Of a stretch of 64,000 nucleotides of DNA, positions 53,448 through 61,832 are shown in pieces (the first letter of the stretch is position 1; the number at the start of each line of letters is the position of its first letter). The DNA is from Lentisphaerae bacterium GWF2_50_93 (lineage in GTDB: Bacteria > Verrucomicrobiota > Lentisphaeria > Victivallales > GWF2-50-93). The position numbers and the translations under genes were made by a program. The stretch lies in the NCBI GenBank assembly GCA_001804815.1, contig MHBI01000071.1, forward strand, positions 62,001 through 126,000, given 5' to 3'. The notes below the pieces were generated by a model. It saw only the letters and a program-made list of their open reading frames with translations. It had not been told where the DNA came from and ran no database searches.

Positions 53448-54173
53448 ATGGGACAAATACCTGTAAAATCATATTTCATAACTGGCACCGGCACCGATGT
53501 CGGCAAGACAATAGCAACTGCCGGAATAGCCGGACTGTTCATCTCCCTGGGAAGGAAGGTTTCAATCATGAAGCCCTGCCAGACCGGCATCCAATATTCA
53601 GAACCTGACATTGCGATGGCCCACAGTCTGTTTCCCGGAATATTTGAGCTGCCGGCCGGCACCGCATGCCCATATGCATTTCCATACCCGGCATCCCCTG
53701 CCCTGGCAGCATCGCATCAGAAGAAGACTATAGATATGAGGAAGATCATCAAGGCATATGAAGCCGCCATATCAACTGAAGGGCTTGAACTTCTCCTAGT
53801 TGAAGGTGCTGGAGGACTCATGGTGCCGATCACGGAGAATCACATGATGATCGACATTCCCAAACTGTTTGACATCCCTGCAATACTCGTCGCTGATGCC
53901 GGACTCGGGACCGTCAATCATACGCTCCTGTCCATTGAAGCAATGAAGAAGAGGAAAATAAAAATAGCCGGCGTAATTCTGAACCGCATGCCGTCTCCCG
54001 CCGGAGCACTTGAAAAAGACAATATCAGGACAATTGAAAAATACTCCGGCGTTCCGGTACTCGCCTCCATCAGCAGGATCTCACCGGAATTGAACTTGTC
54101 AAAACCTGCGAATTTCGCAGACTGCCTGCTGGCACGCATGAGGAAACAGAAAAAGCTCCTGAAGCTTATGTGA
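53448..54173 (+). CDS. bioD: Dethiobiotin synthetase
   Basis: Penultimate step of biotin synthesis: ATP-dependent closure of the ureido ring. About 241 residues. P-loop TGTGTDVGKTIATAGI, KPCQTGIQ with substrate lysine, the GLELLLVEGAGGLMVPI motif and the late LILNRMPSP nucleotide-base region are all in place. The frame is open upstream to 53187, overlapping the histidine kinase start on the other strand, but the conserved protein begins at ATG 53448 (MGQIPVKS). The GGGGG just before the ATG is a poor ribosome site. No other bio genes are nearby. Confidence 0.94.
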   Translation: MGQIPVKSYFITGTGTDVGKTIATAGIAGLFISLGRKVSIMKPCQTGIQYSEPDIAMAHSLFPGIFELPAGTACPYAFPYPASPALAASHQKKTIDMRKIIKAYEAAISTEGLELLLVEGAGGLMVPITENHMMIDIPKLFDIPAILVADAGLGTVNHTLLSIEAMKKRKIKIAGVILNRMPSPAGALEKDNIRTIEKYSGVPVLASISRISPELNLSKPANFADCLLARMRKQKKLLKLM

Positions 54174-54230
54174 ATTGATTTCCTTGAAAAACGAGCTAGC
54201 TTACCTTATATAAACTTTCAAAGGGAAACC

Positions 54231-54821
54231 ATGGCCGCCGGTAAAACATTGATAGCATGTACGAAGTGCCAGCACGAATACGTGGTCGAGGACAAGTTCC
54301 TCGGCAAGCTTCTCGCCTGTCCTAAATGCCAGGGTAAATTCTACTCCCAGGCATCAAACAGGAACCTCAAGGACATCAAGAACGCCATCAAACCCTCGGC
54401 TTCAGCCACGGCGCGCATGAAGGATAGCATCCAGTCCCGGAAGGGCGGAAAATCGAAGAAGAAACTTCTTATCGCTCTCGTTGCCGTTCCAGTGGCACTG
54501 ATCATTGCATTCGCCCTCTGGAAGTCATTGAGTTTCCTGCATGATTCTTCAAAGGAGAAACCGAATTCCGAGCTTGCATTCAACGCCTCCCAGGATTTTC
54601 TCAAGTCCAAGAGCGGGATCGCAAGCATCAACGACGCCATATTCTCAAAAAATTATACTGTGGAAACCAAGGACCATCAAAAAAGAATATTCACCGTCAG
54701 GATATCGGTCACCATGCTGATGCCGGACCAGAAGAAGCCTTCCGAGAACAAGATCAGCGTGAACATGAGATATCTCGGTGATGAACAATGGGAATACATC
54801 GACTATTCCTTCGACAAGTAA
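54231..54821 (+). CDS. Zinc-ribbon membrane protein
   Basis: 196 residues. MJ0042-like zinc ribbon at the start (C10, C13, C30, C33; LIACTKCQHEYVV...ACPKCQGKF), a basic linker, one transmembrane helix (about 82-100, LLIALVAVPVALIIAFALW) and an exported C-terminal domain of about 90 residues that I do not recognise. The ribbon is the same type as in the kinases at 37456, 41281, 45696 and in the protein at 7815, suggesting a shared adaptor or localisation module. Located between bioD and queF, each by a gap. Confidence 0.72.
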   Translation: MAAGKTLIACTKCQHEYVVEDKFLGKLLACPKCQGKFYSQASNRNLKDIKNAIKPSASATARMKDSIQSRKGGKSKKKLLIALVAVPVALIIAFALWKSLSFLHDSSKEKPNSELAFNASQDFLKSKSGIASINDAIFSKNYTVETKDHQKRIFTVRISVTMLMPDQKKPSENKISVNMRYLGDEQWEYIDYSFDK

Positions 54822-54981
54822 CACGTCCGCCGCAGGCATGAGCATGCTGGATTACTCGATTCCACATGTTTCTTCAATTTTCTTCGAGATGGAACTTTAA
54901 TTTACGTCTCTTTGATATATGATTTCATTCTAAAGGGAACCTCTAGAAATTGGACATTGAAACACCAGACGGAGTTCAGAC

Positions 54982-55419
54982 ATGAGGAAAATGGACGGCG
55001 GCAGATTCGCCAAGCTCACATTGCTCAAGGCTTCAAAGACGACTTTCCTGGGCAGCCCCATCGAGGCGTCAGTCGAGGCCTTTGAAAATCTTTTCCCCGG
55101 ACGCGACTACGAAATCACCTTCGACTGCCCCGAGTTCACATCCCTCTGCCCTGTCACTGGACAGCCGGACTTCGGAGAAATCACCGTCAGATACATACCC
55201 GACAGGTTATGTGTTGAAAGCAAGTCCCTCAAGCTCTTCATTTTCTCGTTCCGCAACTTCAACACCTTCCACGAGGAGGCTGCCAACATAATCCTCGACA
55301 AGATAGATGCCGCCTGTTCACCACGATGGATCGAGGTGACAGGCAGATTCCACCCCCGCGGCGGGATTGCGATCAACGTCAAATGCGAAAAAACTAAAAA
55401 AGGTTTCAAGAAGAAATGA
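54982..55419 (+). CDS. queF: 7-cyano-7-deazaguanine reductase (preQ0 reductase)
   Basis: NADPH-dependent reductase of the tunnelling (GTP cyclohydrolase-like) fold that makes preQ1 for queuosine tRNA modification. 145 residues, the short YkvM-type form. The catalytic Cys C56 and Asp D63 lie in SLCPVTGQPDFGE, and the NADPH site motif ESKSLKLF follows, then FHEEA and the C-terminal GGIAINV. It overlaps argJ by four bases (ATGA), so the two are translated together. Other queuosine genes are not seen here. Confidence 0.95.
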   Translation: MRKMDGGRFAKLTLLKASKTTFLGSPIEASVEAFENLFPGRDYEITFDCPEFTSLCPVTGQPDFGEITVRYIPDRLCVESKSLKLFIFSFRNFNTFHEEAANIILDKIDAACSPRWIEVTGRFHPRGGIAINVKCEKTKKGFKKK

Positions 55420-56654
55420 AGAACAAGGGTATTGCCGTCATCAAGGACGGTGGCATAACTTCCCCGTCGGGTTTCAAGTCGTCAGGCATATGCGCAGGCC
55501 TCAAGAGAAGCGGCAAAGCCGACATGGCCCTGATATATTCTGAAACACCTGCGAAGGCCGCGGCCGCCTTCACAAGCTGCCTCTTCGCGGCTGCCCCCGT
55601 CGTCTACGACCGCGCCATAATCTCCAAGGGCACTCCGGTATCAGCCATCATAATCAACAGCGGGAACGCAAATGCCTGCACCGGGAAGAAAGGTCTTGCA
55701 AACGCAAGGAGCATGGCCAAGACAACCGCCGGGCTCCTCGGAATCAATCCTGATTCAGTTCTGGTTTCCTCGACCGGAAGGATCGGAGTCCAGATGCCCA
55801 TGGACAAAATCGACGGCGGAATCAGAAAGACGGTTTCAGCTCTTTCTGGAAAAGGCGGGCATGACTCCGCGCTTGCGATCATGACGACGGACACACGTCC
55901 CAAGGAAATCGCGGTGAGTTTCCAGATATCAGGCAGGAAAGTCACGATTGGCGGAACTACAAAAGGCGCAGGGATGATCGCCCCCGGGATGAATGCCGTC
56001 CCGCACGCCACTATGCTCGCGTATGTGACAACTGACGCTTCAATTGATGCAAAGCTGCTCGACAAGCTTCTTGCCGAAGGCGCCGACCTGTCATTCAACA
56101 GGATCACCGTCGACGGCGACATGAGCACAAATGACACTTTAATAATCCTTGCCAACGGGCGGAGCGGAAACAAGATCATAAGATCGGGATCAGAGGAAGC
56201 CGCGCTTTTCAGGGAAGCCTTGCTGCATGTACTTCAATTCCTGGCAAAAGCCATAGTGCTCGACGGAGAAGGCGTCACGAAGTTCGTCACAATCAAGGTA
56301 TTGAACGCTCCAAGCCTGAAGGATGCGAATCTCTGCGCCAAGTCCGTCGCAAATTCACTCCTCTGCAAGACCGCATGGTTCGGCGGAGACCCGAACTGGG
56401 GCAGGGTCATGGCCGCTGCAGGATATTCCGGGGCATCGTTCAATCCTGACAAGGCTAGCCTTTACTATGAGAAGACGCCGGTAGTCAGAAATGGACAGGA
56501 TGCAGGGACTGAGGAAGGCGTACTGGCTAAAATTGTCCAGAAAAAGGAATTCACGATCACGCTCGATCTGAAGTCCGGCAAGGCGTCGACTGAAGTCTGG
56601 ACAAACGACATTTCTTATGAGTACGTGAAGATAAATGCGGATTACCATACTTGA
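55416..56654 (+). CDS. argJ: Glutamate N-acetyltransferase / ornithine acetyltransferase
   Basis: Transfers acetyl from N-acetylornithine to glutamate in the recycling arginine pathway, and may also make N-acetylglutamate. 412 residues, made as a precursor that self-cleaves into two chains. Start region GGITSPSGFKSSGICAGLK; processing area KGAGMIAPGMNAVPHATMLAYVTTDA, in which the nucleophilic threonine is in HATML. Relative to the usual PNMATML, about four residues are inserted before the cleavage site. C-terminal TKFVTIKV and NWGRVMAAAGYSGA are intact. Neighbour argB is the previous step of the same pathway. Confidence 0.95.
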   Translation: MKNKGIAVIKDGGITSPSGFKSSGICAGLKRSGKADMALIYSETPAKAAAAFTSCLFAAAPVVYDRAIISKGTPVSAIIINSGNANACTGKKGLANARSMAKTTAGLLGINPDSVLVSSTGRIGVQMPMDKIDGGIRKTVSALSGKGGHDSALAIMTTDTRPKEIAVSFQISGRKVTIGGTTKGAGMIAPGMNAVPHATMLAYVTTDASIDAKLLDKLLAEGADLSFNRITVDGDMSTNDTLIILANGRSGNKIIRSGSEEAALFREALLHVLQFLAKAIVLDGEGVTKFVTIKVLNAPSLKDANLCAKSVANSLLCKTAWFGGDPNWGRVMAAAGYSGASFNPDKASLYYEKTPVVRNGQDAGTEEGVLAKIVQKKEFTITLDLKSGKASTEVWTNDISYEYVKINADYHT

Positions 56655-56720
56655 TTATCTGGTGATTTGATGATTGAATGATTTGGCGATTTGAAGAATA
56701 AGTAATTGAATCCATGGAGC

Positions 56721-56761
56721 GCCACCGTCCCGGTGGCATTAATTGCCGGCGAGACGCCGGC
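56721..56761. repeat. Two tandem 7-3-7 hairpins
   Basis: gccaccg-tcc-cggtggc (56721-56737) and gccggcg-aga-cgccggc (56745-56761) lie between argJ and argB. The second shares its form with ttcgccg-aga-cggcgaa at 57842-57858. They form perfect stems but lack T-runs; dispersed palindrome family. Confidence 0.6.
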
Positions 56762-56805
56762 GTTCCTGTAAAAAGATAATTTTAACATCTAGAGAGAAAA
56801 CATAC

Positions 56806-57681
56806 ATGAAGAAATATATAGATAAGGCATCAATCCTGATCGAGGCTCTCCCCTACATACAGAAGCTGCGCGGGGAGATGATAGTCATCAAGTTCGGGGG
56901 CAGCGTCATGGAGAACACCGAACTGATGAAGAGCACGATGAGGGACATAGTGCTGATGGAATGCGTCGGCATGAAGCCGGTCGTGGTCCATGGCGGCGGA
57001 GACGCGATAAGCGCGAAGCTGACATCGCTCGGCATCGAGACAAAATTCATAAACGGGCTCAGGTTCACCTGCGACAAGACGATAAACGTGGTTGACGATG
57101 TGCTCCACAACCAGATCAATCCAGAAATCGTCGACGCCATCAAGGCGGCTGGCGGCAAGGGCCATCAGCTTTCCGGCAAGAAGTTCCTAAAGGCGAAGAA
57201 GATGTTCACGTCATGCCCGAAAACGGGAGAAAAGCTGGACATCGGGTTCGTCGGCGACATATTCCATGTCGACACCTCGCAGATAATTGAAGCCATAAAC
57301 GCCAATGTGATTCCCGTGATCCCCCCCCTCGCCTGCGATGAAAAAGGGCAGGTCTACAACATCAACGCGGACATCGCGGCATGCAAGATAGCCGAGGCAC
57401 TGAAGGCAAAGAAACTCGTCTTCCTGAGTGATGTACCGGGAATCCTCCAGGATGCAAAGGACGAGGAGAGCGTCATATCAACAGTAAAAGTTGAAGAAGT
57501 CGCTACACTGATCGAACGCGGAATAATCAAGGGCGGAATGGTTCCGAAGGTGAAAAGCGCGGTCCACGCGATCAACGCCGGCACGGACAAAGTACACATG
57601 ATCGACGGACGCATCAAGCATTCGCTCCTGCTGGAAATATTCACCGACAAGGGAATCGGCACGGAAATCATAAAGTCGTAA
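56806..57681 (+). CDS. argB: Acetylglutamate kinase
   Basis: Phosphorylates N-acetylglutamate in arginine biosynthesis. 291 residues of the amino-acid kinase fold. Visible: MIVIKFGGSVME (phosphate-binding lysine), VVVHGGGDAISAKLTSLGI, the ligand region LRFTC, NINADIAACKIAEALKAKKLVFLSDVPGI and GGMVPKVKSAVHAINAG. The longer N-terminus (KASILIEALPYIQKLRGE) is typical of the arginine-sensitive hexameric type. ATG 56806 (MKKYIDKAS) is taken; the frame upstream translates a palindromic repeat. Lies in the same direction as argJ, 151 bp downstream. Confidence 0.95.
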   Translation: MKKYIDKASILIEALPYIQKLRGEMIVIKFGGSVMENTELMKSTMRDIVLMECVGMKPVVVHGGGDAISAKLTSLGIETKFINGLRFTCDKTINVVDDVLHNQINPEIVDAIKAAGGKGHQLSGKKFLKAKKMFTSCPKTGEKLDIGFVGDIFHVDTSQIIEAINANVIPVIPPLACDEKGQVYNINADIAACKIAEALKAKKLVFLSDVPGILQDAKDEESVISTVKVEEVATLIERGIIKGGMVPKVKSAVHAINAGTDKVHMIDGRIKHSLLLEIFTDKGIGTEIIKS

Positions 57682-58059
57682 CGAAGCCCTGGAGAAGGCA
57701 TCAGGCATCAGGCACGAGGAAATTCTGGAATATTCAGTATTCACGTCAGGTTCTTTGGCCTGGGCCTGACCCAGGAGTGCTTGTGACGAAGTCACCGCTT
57801 TGTACTTTTCAGTCCACCCTTGTCCATCACAGACAAAAAACTTCGCCGAGACGGCGAACGCTACTTCCAAAGATTCGTCCTCCACGGAGGACGAATCAAT
57901 AAATAATTCCGTGCGGGAACAATTAATCGAGGTGATTTCAAAATTCCGGACGCGGCAAGCGCGTCCCTCCATTTCTTACGCCCGTTTCGGGCGTGGAGGG
58001 GCATGCTTGCCATGACCGATTCTTGAGTTTTGAAATCGCCTCAATCAGCTTGACAGGAA
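57682..58059. repeat. Palindrome-rich gene-free gap
   Basis: No convincing gene. Hairpins: ttcgccg-aga-cggcgaa (57842-57858); a perfect 12-base stem gattcgtcctcc/ggaggacgaatc with a two-base loop (57872-57897); and a nested structure at 57929-58042. In the last, outer arms gaggtgatttcaaaa/ttttgaaatcgcctc enclose ggcaagc...ccctcc (57954-57970) with its partner ggagggg...gcttgcc (57995-58011), and the tip is acgcccg-ttt-cgggcgt (57978-57994). argB and the alcohol dehydrogenase converge here, so part of it may act as a terminator in both directions. Confidence 0.65.
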
Positions 58060-59061
58060 TCAGCGATGCAGGACAATGCGATAATGCGCTTCTCCGCTCC
58101 TCAATCTGGCAATAGCTTCATTGATGTTGTCAAAGTTAAATTTTTCAATGACAGGCTTAATGTTATGGAGCCTGACAAAATCCAGCATCTTTGCAATGGT
58201 TTCCGGGCTTCCTACTGGAGACCCGGATATCGAGTGCTGCCCCACGATGAGTGAAAATACATTGATGTCAAGCGGATCCAAGGTCGCCCCCACAAAGTGT
58301 AAACGGCCTCGAGGCTGCAGTGTGCCAAGATAGAGATTCCAGTCCAGCTTCACGTTAACGGTTGAGATGATCAGGTCGAAATGACCGGCTGCACCCTTGA
58401 TTTCGTTTGGTTCACGTGAGTTCAAAGTGTGGTGTGCGCCCAATTTCAAGGCTTCCTTTTGTTTGGCTGCACTGGAGGTGAAGGCAGTAACTTCGCAGCC
58501 CCAGGCATTGAGGAACTTCAACGCCATATGCCCCAGACCGCCGATGCCGATCACCGCAACTTTGTCTGTGGGCTTGACATCAAACTGCACAAGCGGATTG
58601 AACACAGTAATTCCACCGCAAAACAGCGGGCCGGCTGACATCAGGTCTATGCCTTCAGGAATGGGAACCACGCTGTTGGCGGCCGCACGAACCTTATCGG
58701 CAAACCCTCCGTGATGTCCAACGATGGTAGCCTGGGAATTTGCGCACAGGTTCTGGTCTCCTGAATGACAGCACGCACACTCGTTGCAATAGCCGGCATG
58801 CCAGCCAAGCCCTACCACCTGCCCTGCCACCAGGTGCTTGACCCAATCCCCAACCTTTGCGATCCGCCCTACCACTTCATGTCCTGGAACTACAGGATAT
58901 ATGGTGTTCCCCCATTCATTATCGATCACGCTCAGATCACTATGGCAGATGCCACAGTACTGGACATCAATCTCAACCTCATGCGGTTTCAGCTCGCCCG
59001 GATCATAGGTGAATGGTTTTAGTTCTCCCTTGGGCTCAAATGCTGCATAGGCTTTAATCAT
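58060..59061 (-). CDS. Zinc-type alcohol dehydrogenase, NAD(P)-dependent
   Basis: Medium-chain dehydrogenase of the YahK/cinnamyl-alcohol type, about 333 residues. Catalytic zinc ligands in YCGICHSDLSV and PGHEVVGRIAKVG; structural zinc cysteines in YCNECACCHSGDQNLC; Rossmann motif VAVIGIGGLGHMALKFLNAWG. Such enzymes reduce aldehydes with NADPH. ATG 59061 (MIKAYAAFEPKG) is chosen because AAGGAG lies seven bases upstream; a start at 59100 has no site. Base composition and motif match suggest a broadly distributed, often transferred gene. Convergent with argB. Confidence 0.93.
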   Translation of the reverse strand: MIKAYAAFEPKGELKPFTYDPGELKPHEVEIDVQYCGICHSDLSVIDNEWGNTIYPVVPGHEVVGRIAKVGDWVKHLVAGQVVGLGWHAGYCNECACCHSGDQNLCANSQATIVGHHGGFADKVRAAANSVVPIPEGIDLMSAGPLFCGGITVFNPLVQFDVKPTDKVAVIGIGGLGHMALKFLNAWGCEVTAFTSSAAKQKEALKLGAHHTLNSREPNEIKGAAGHFDLIISTVNVKLDWNLYLGTLQPRGRLHFVGATLDPLDINVFSLIVGQHSISGSPVGSPETIAKMLDFVRLHNIKPVIEKFNFDNINEAIARLRSGEAHYRIVLHR

Positions 59062-59125
59062 GGTTATGCTCCTTAATGTCGTGTTAAATAGATATAGCAC
59101 AGAGCTATGGAAACTTATTGTTCTA

Positions 59126-59929
59126 TCATCCTAGTGGAACAAGCGTGCATTTGCGCTGGTTGAAGGAGCAGATCTTGTCGTATCCTGCGGATTTCGCAAG
59201 TTCCACGGCTTCTGCGAAGTTCGCGGCTATCTCGGCTGGAGTGTGCGAGTCGGAACCCAGGACAAGCTTCACGCCTGCTTCGTTGGCCATCCTAAGGATT
59301 TCCAGGGAAGGGTATAATTCCCTTACTGGCTTCCTTAGTCCGGCAGTGTTGATCTCGACCGCCATATTGTTTTTCGCGGCGGCCTTGAAAATATTCTTCA
59401 CCATTTTCCTGATCTTGTCCATGGAGGAAGGATAATATCCGAATTTCTTGGGAAGATCGAAATGTCCTATGATGTCGAACTTGCCGCTCTGTACCATTTC
59501 CAGCAGCAGTTCAAAATAGCGGTTCCAGACCTTCCTGATGAAATCCTTTTCGTTCCATTTGTCGGCAAAATCGGGATTGTCGAAGGGGAAATCATCTGTA
59601 TAATGGACGGATCCAATCAGATAATCAAAAGTCTCATTATCCAAGGTGCCAAAGACTTCATCCATCCTTCCGTCCACCCAGTCGACTTCGAGCCCGTATC
59701 TAATTTTGATTCCAGGAAACCTCCTCTTCAAATCAGACACCATCATCCGGTAAATAGGAAACTGGTCAACGGTCATCCTGTATTTGGAATCGAAACCGAC
59801 AGGCAATGGGCAGTGATCTGAAAAGCCTATTTCGGATATTCCCCGCATAATAGCAGTTTCAACGTATTCCTCCGGTGCGCCATCTGCATGCTTGCATAGG
59901 TAAGTATGTATGTGGTAGTCGATAAGCAT
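59126..59929 (-). CDS. PHP-domain histidinol-phosphatase (HisJ type)
   Basis: 267 residues of the PHP fold, which binds metals through histidines: DYHIHTYLCKHADG at the start, EIGFSDHCPLP, KIRYGLEVDWVDG, DYLIGSVHYTDDFPFDN, IIGHFDLPKKF, NMAVEINTAGLRKPV and LGSDSHTPAEIA. This set matches HisK/HisJ-type histidinol-phosphatase, the histidine-biosynthesis step before the last. Related PHP phosphatases are possible. The gene lies 22 bp downstream of dnaA on the same strand; no his genes are nearby. Confidence 0.88.
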   Translation of the reverse strand: MLIDYHIHTYLCKHADGAPEEYVETAIMRGISEIGFSDHCPLPVGFDSKYRMTVDQFPIYRMMVSDLKRRFPGIKIRYGLEVDWVDGRMDEVFGTLDNETFDYLIGSVHYTDDFPFDNPDFADKWNEKDFIRKVWNRYFELLLEMVQSGKFDIIGHFDLPKKFGYYPSSMDKIRKMVKNIFKAAAKNNMAVEINTAGLRKPVRELYPSLEILRMANEAGVKLVLGSDSHTPAEIAANFAEAVELAKSAGYDKICSFNQRKCTLVPLG

Positions 59930-59951
59930 AAATTTCTCATGAAGTTAAGAC

Positions 59952-61331
59952 TTATACGACCTGGAGCCTGCTTTCAAGCTGGGAGATCTTCCGCTTCATC
60001 TGCTCATCTGATGAGAACTCCCTTTCAATCTTGTTGTAGGCATGGATGACGGTAGCATGGTTTCTTCCGAATGCCTCACCTATTTCCAGCAGGGACTTGT
60101 CGGTCATTTTCCTGCACAGGTACATTGCGACCATTCTCGGTCCGGCTATGTTGGCCGGACGCTTGTTGCTGGTCAGGTCCGACACCCTGAGATCGAAATA
60201 GTCGGCGACTTTCTTCTGGATCGTCTCAACCGTAAGCCTGACTGCGGCCATTTCAGCCAGGAAGTCCTTGAGGACCTCCTGCGCGATGCTGAGATCAATT
60301 TCAATTTTCCTGACGGAGGAATATAGGATTAGACGCCTCAAGGCGCCTTCCAGCTTCCTTACATCGGGATTTGTGTTCTGGGCTATGAACCAGAGGACCT
60401 TGTCATCGAACTTTATGAGATGCTCTTCCTGTTTCTTCCTGAGGATGGCGAACTTGGTCTCTTCGCTGAAAGGAGTGATCTCGACGATCAGGCCGGAGAC
60501 GAAACGCGAGATGAGCCTGTGCTCAAGGCCGTTTATTTCAGCAGGCGTCTTGTCGGAAGTCAGGAGTATCTTCTTGTCCTCGTTATGGAGCTTGTTGAAA
60601 GTATTGAAGAACTCCTCCTGCAGGTTTTTCTTGCCGGCGAGGAAATGGATGTCATCTATCAGCAGGTAGTCGACTTTTCTGAAGCGATCCCTGAAACTGT
60701 GATGGTTCTTGGTGCGGATCGAGTCGGTATACATGTTGAGGAAATCTTCGCAGCGGAGATATTCGACGACATGCCTCCTGTTGATCTTCATGGCTTCGTT
60801 GGCCACAGCCTGGAGCAGATGCGTCTTGCCGAGACCAGGTGAGCTGTAGATGAAAAGAGGATTGACCGACAGTCCGGACTTGGGCTGCATGACGCTCAGC
60901 GCCGCTTCATATGCAAGGGAGTTCTCGGGGCCTACGACAAAATTATTGAAAGTGAAACGCTGGTTGCAGTTAGGTGCTGAAGAGGCCTCGAAGCTGGACA
61001 ATGCCTGATGTTTCCTGTCGGCAGCCGCGGCACTTCTCTTCTCAAGATGCTGTTCATGCCTTGCCGGCGGCTCATGTCCGGTCTCGAATTTAATCCTGAC
61101 GGATTTTCCCAGGACGGTTTTCAAGGCATTGGAAATTATGTCCTCGAAATGTTCCTGTATCCACCTTGCGGTAAAATCATTCGGGACGCCGAGGACCACC
61201 TTGTCAGCCTTGCTGGAAACAGGAGTGATTATTTCGATCCACCGGTTGAACGTCTCCAAATCCTTGATCTCGTCTTTTATATTTACACAGGCTGAAATCC
61301 AAGCCTGATCAATTTCAATTCCCTTGCGCAT
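59952..61331 (-). CDS. dnaA: Replication initiator DnaA
   Basis: 459 residues in the normal four-domain layout: domain I (1-85), a short linker, AAA+ domain III with FNNFVVGPENSLAYEAAL, Walker A SSPGLGKT (163-170) and Walker B YLLIDDIHFLAGKK, and domain IV. The DNA-contact signature reads FGRNHATVIHAYNKIE: the usual G-R-D-H-T-T-V is changed at two contact positions (Asp to Asn, Thr to Ala), so the DnaA-box preference may differ. The gene is upstream of a PHP phosphatase and divergent from nagA, not next to dnaN/recF/gyrB. ATG 61331 has GAAG upstream. Confidence 0.96.
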   Translation of the reverse strand: MRKGIEIDQAWISACVNIKDEIKDLETFNRWIEIITPVSSKADKVVLGVPNDFTARWIQEHFEDIISNALKTVLGKSVRIKFETGHEPPARHEQHLEKRSAAAADRKHQALSSFEASSAPNCNQRFTFNNFVVGPENSLAYEAALSVMQPKSGLSVNPLFIYSSPGLGKTHLLQAVANEAMKINRRHVVEYLRCEDFLNMYTDSIRTKNHHSFRDRFRKVDYLLIDDIHFLAGKKNLQEEFFNTFNKLHNEDKKILLTSDKTPAEINGLEHRLISRFVSGLIVEITPFSEETKFAILRKKQEEHLIKFDDKVLWFIAQNTNPDVRKLEGALRRLILYSSVRKIEIDLSIAQEVLKDFLAEMAAVRLTVETIQKKVADYFDLRVSDLTSNKRPANIAGPRMVAMYLCRKMTDKSLLEIGEAFGRNHATVIHAYNKIEREFSSDEQMKRKISQLESRLQVV

Positions 61332-61832
61332 ATTGACTTCCCATTCGATATTGAAGCAGACATCAGTCTCTACTTATTAACACAAATCTACAAACTAGCA
61401 AATTTTTAATTATTTTTTATTTTTTTTAAAAAATCGCCTTGACATTCAAGATTGATATTAACAAGGCTTAAAAATTTCCCCCATTCTTCCCAGAAGCCTC
61501 AAATTTGAGGCTAAAATCATCATCTGGCCTAAAACAAATCCATCTGAGAGGTTTTCCGGCAGGATTTCACGGGTGCAAACACTTTCAAAGCCCTCAACCC
61601 GCGAAACTCGATACTCGAATCTTAAGAATTATTATAAACTTATTGACAAGTTATCAACATTCATCCCTCTTGCCCGCCGGACAACGAAACAAAGTTAATA
61701 TTTCATTTAAAATTCACAAGCGTTATTTCAAAAAGAAAGCAAAGAAGTGTTGTAAGTCATTGATGTTAAGTTAAATTATTTTTGTTGCTTTCAACATGTT
61801 AATTTTTTGACAAAGATACAGGAATACCGAAC
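61332..61832. other. AT-rich gap beside dnaA, weak oriC candidate
   Basis: 501 bp without a gene between divergent dnaA and nagA. It has a run almost free of G/C (61401-61433) that could unwind easily, and DnaA-box-like nonamers TTATCAACA (61651-61659, one mismatch to TTATCCACA) and TTATTAACA (61374-61382, two mismatches). This is fewer than in typical origins. The gap also must hold the promoters of both genes. A palindrome gcctcaaatttgaggc is at 61496-61511. Confidence 0.35.

Noticed and set aside
57478..57972. 164-codon minus-strand frame crossing the argB end
   Set aside because: Half lies antisense to argB and half in the palindrome-rich gap; argB is unambiguous on the other strand.
61332..61832. 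A confident oriC
   Set aside because: Only one nonamer with a single mismatch and one with two; no dnaN neighbour. Kept as a weak candidate only.
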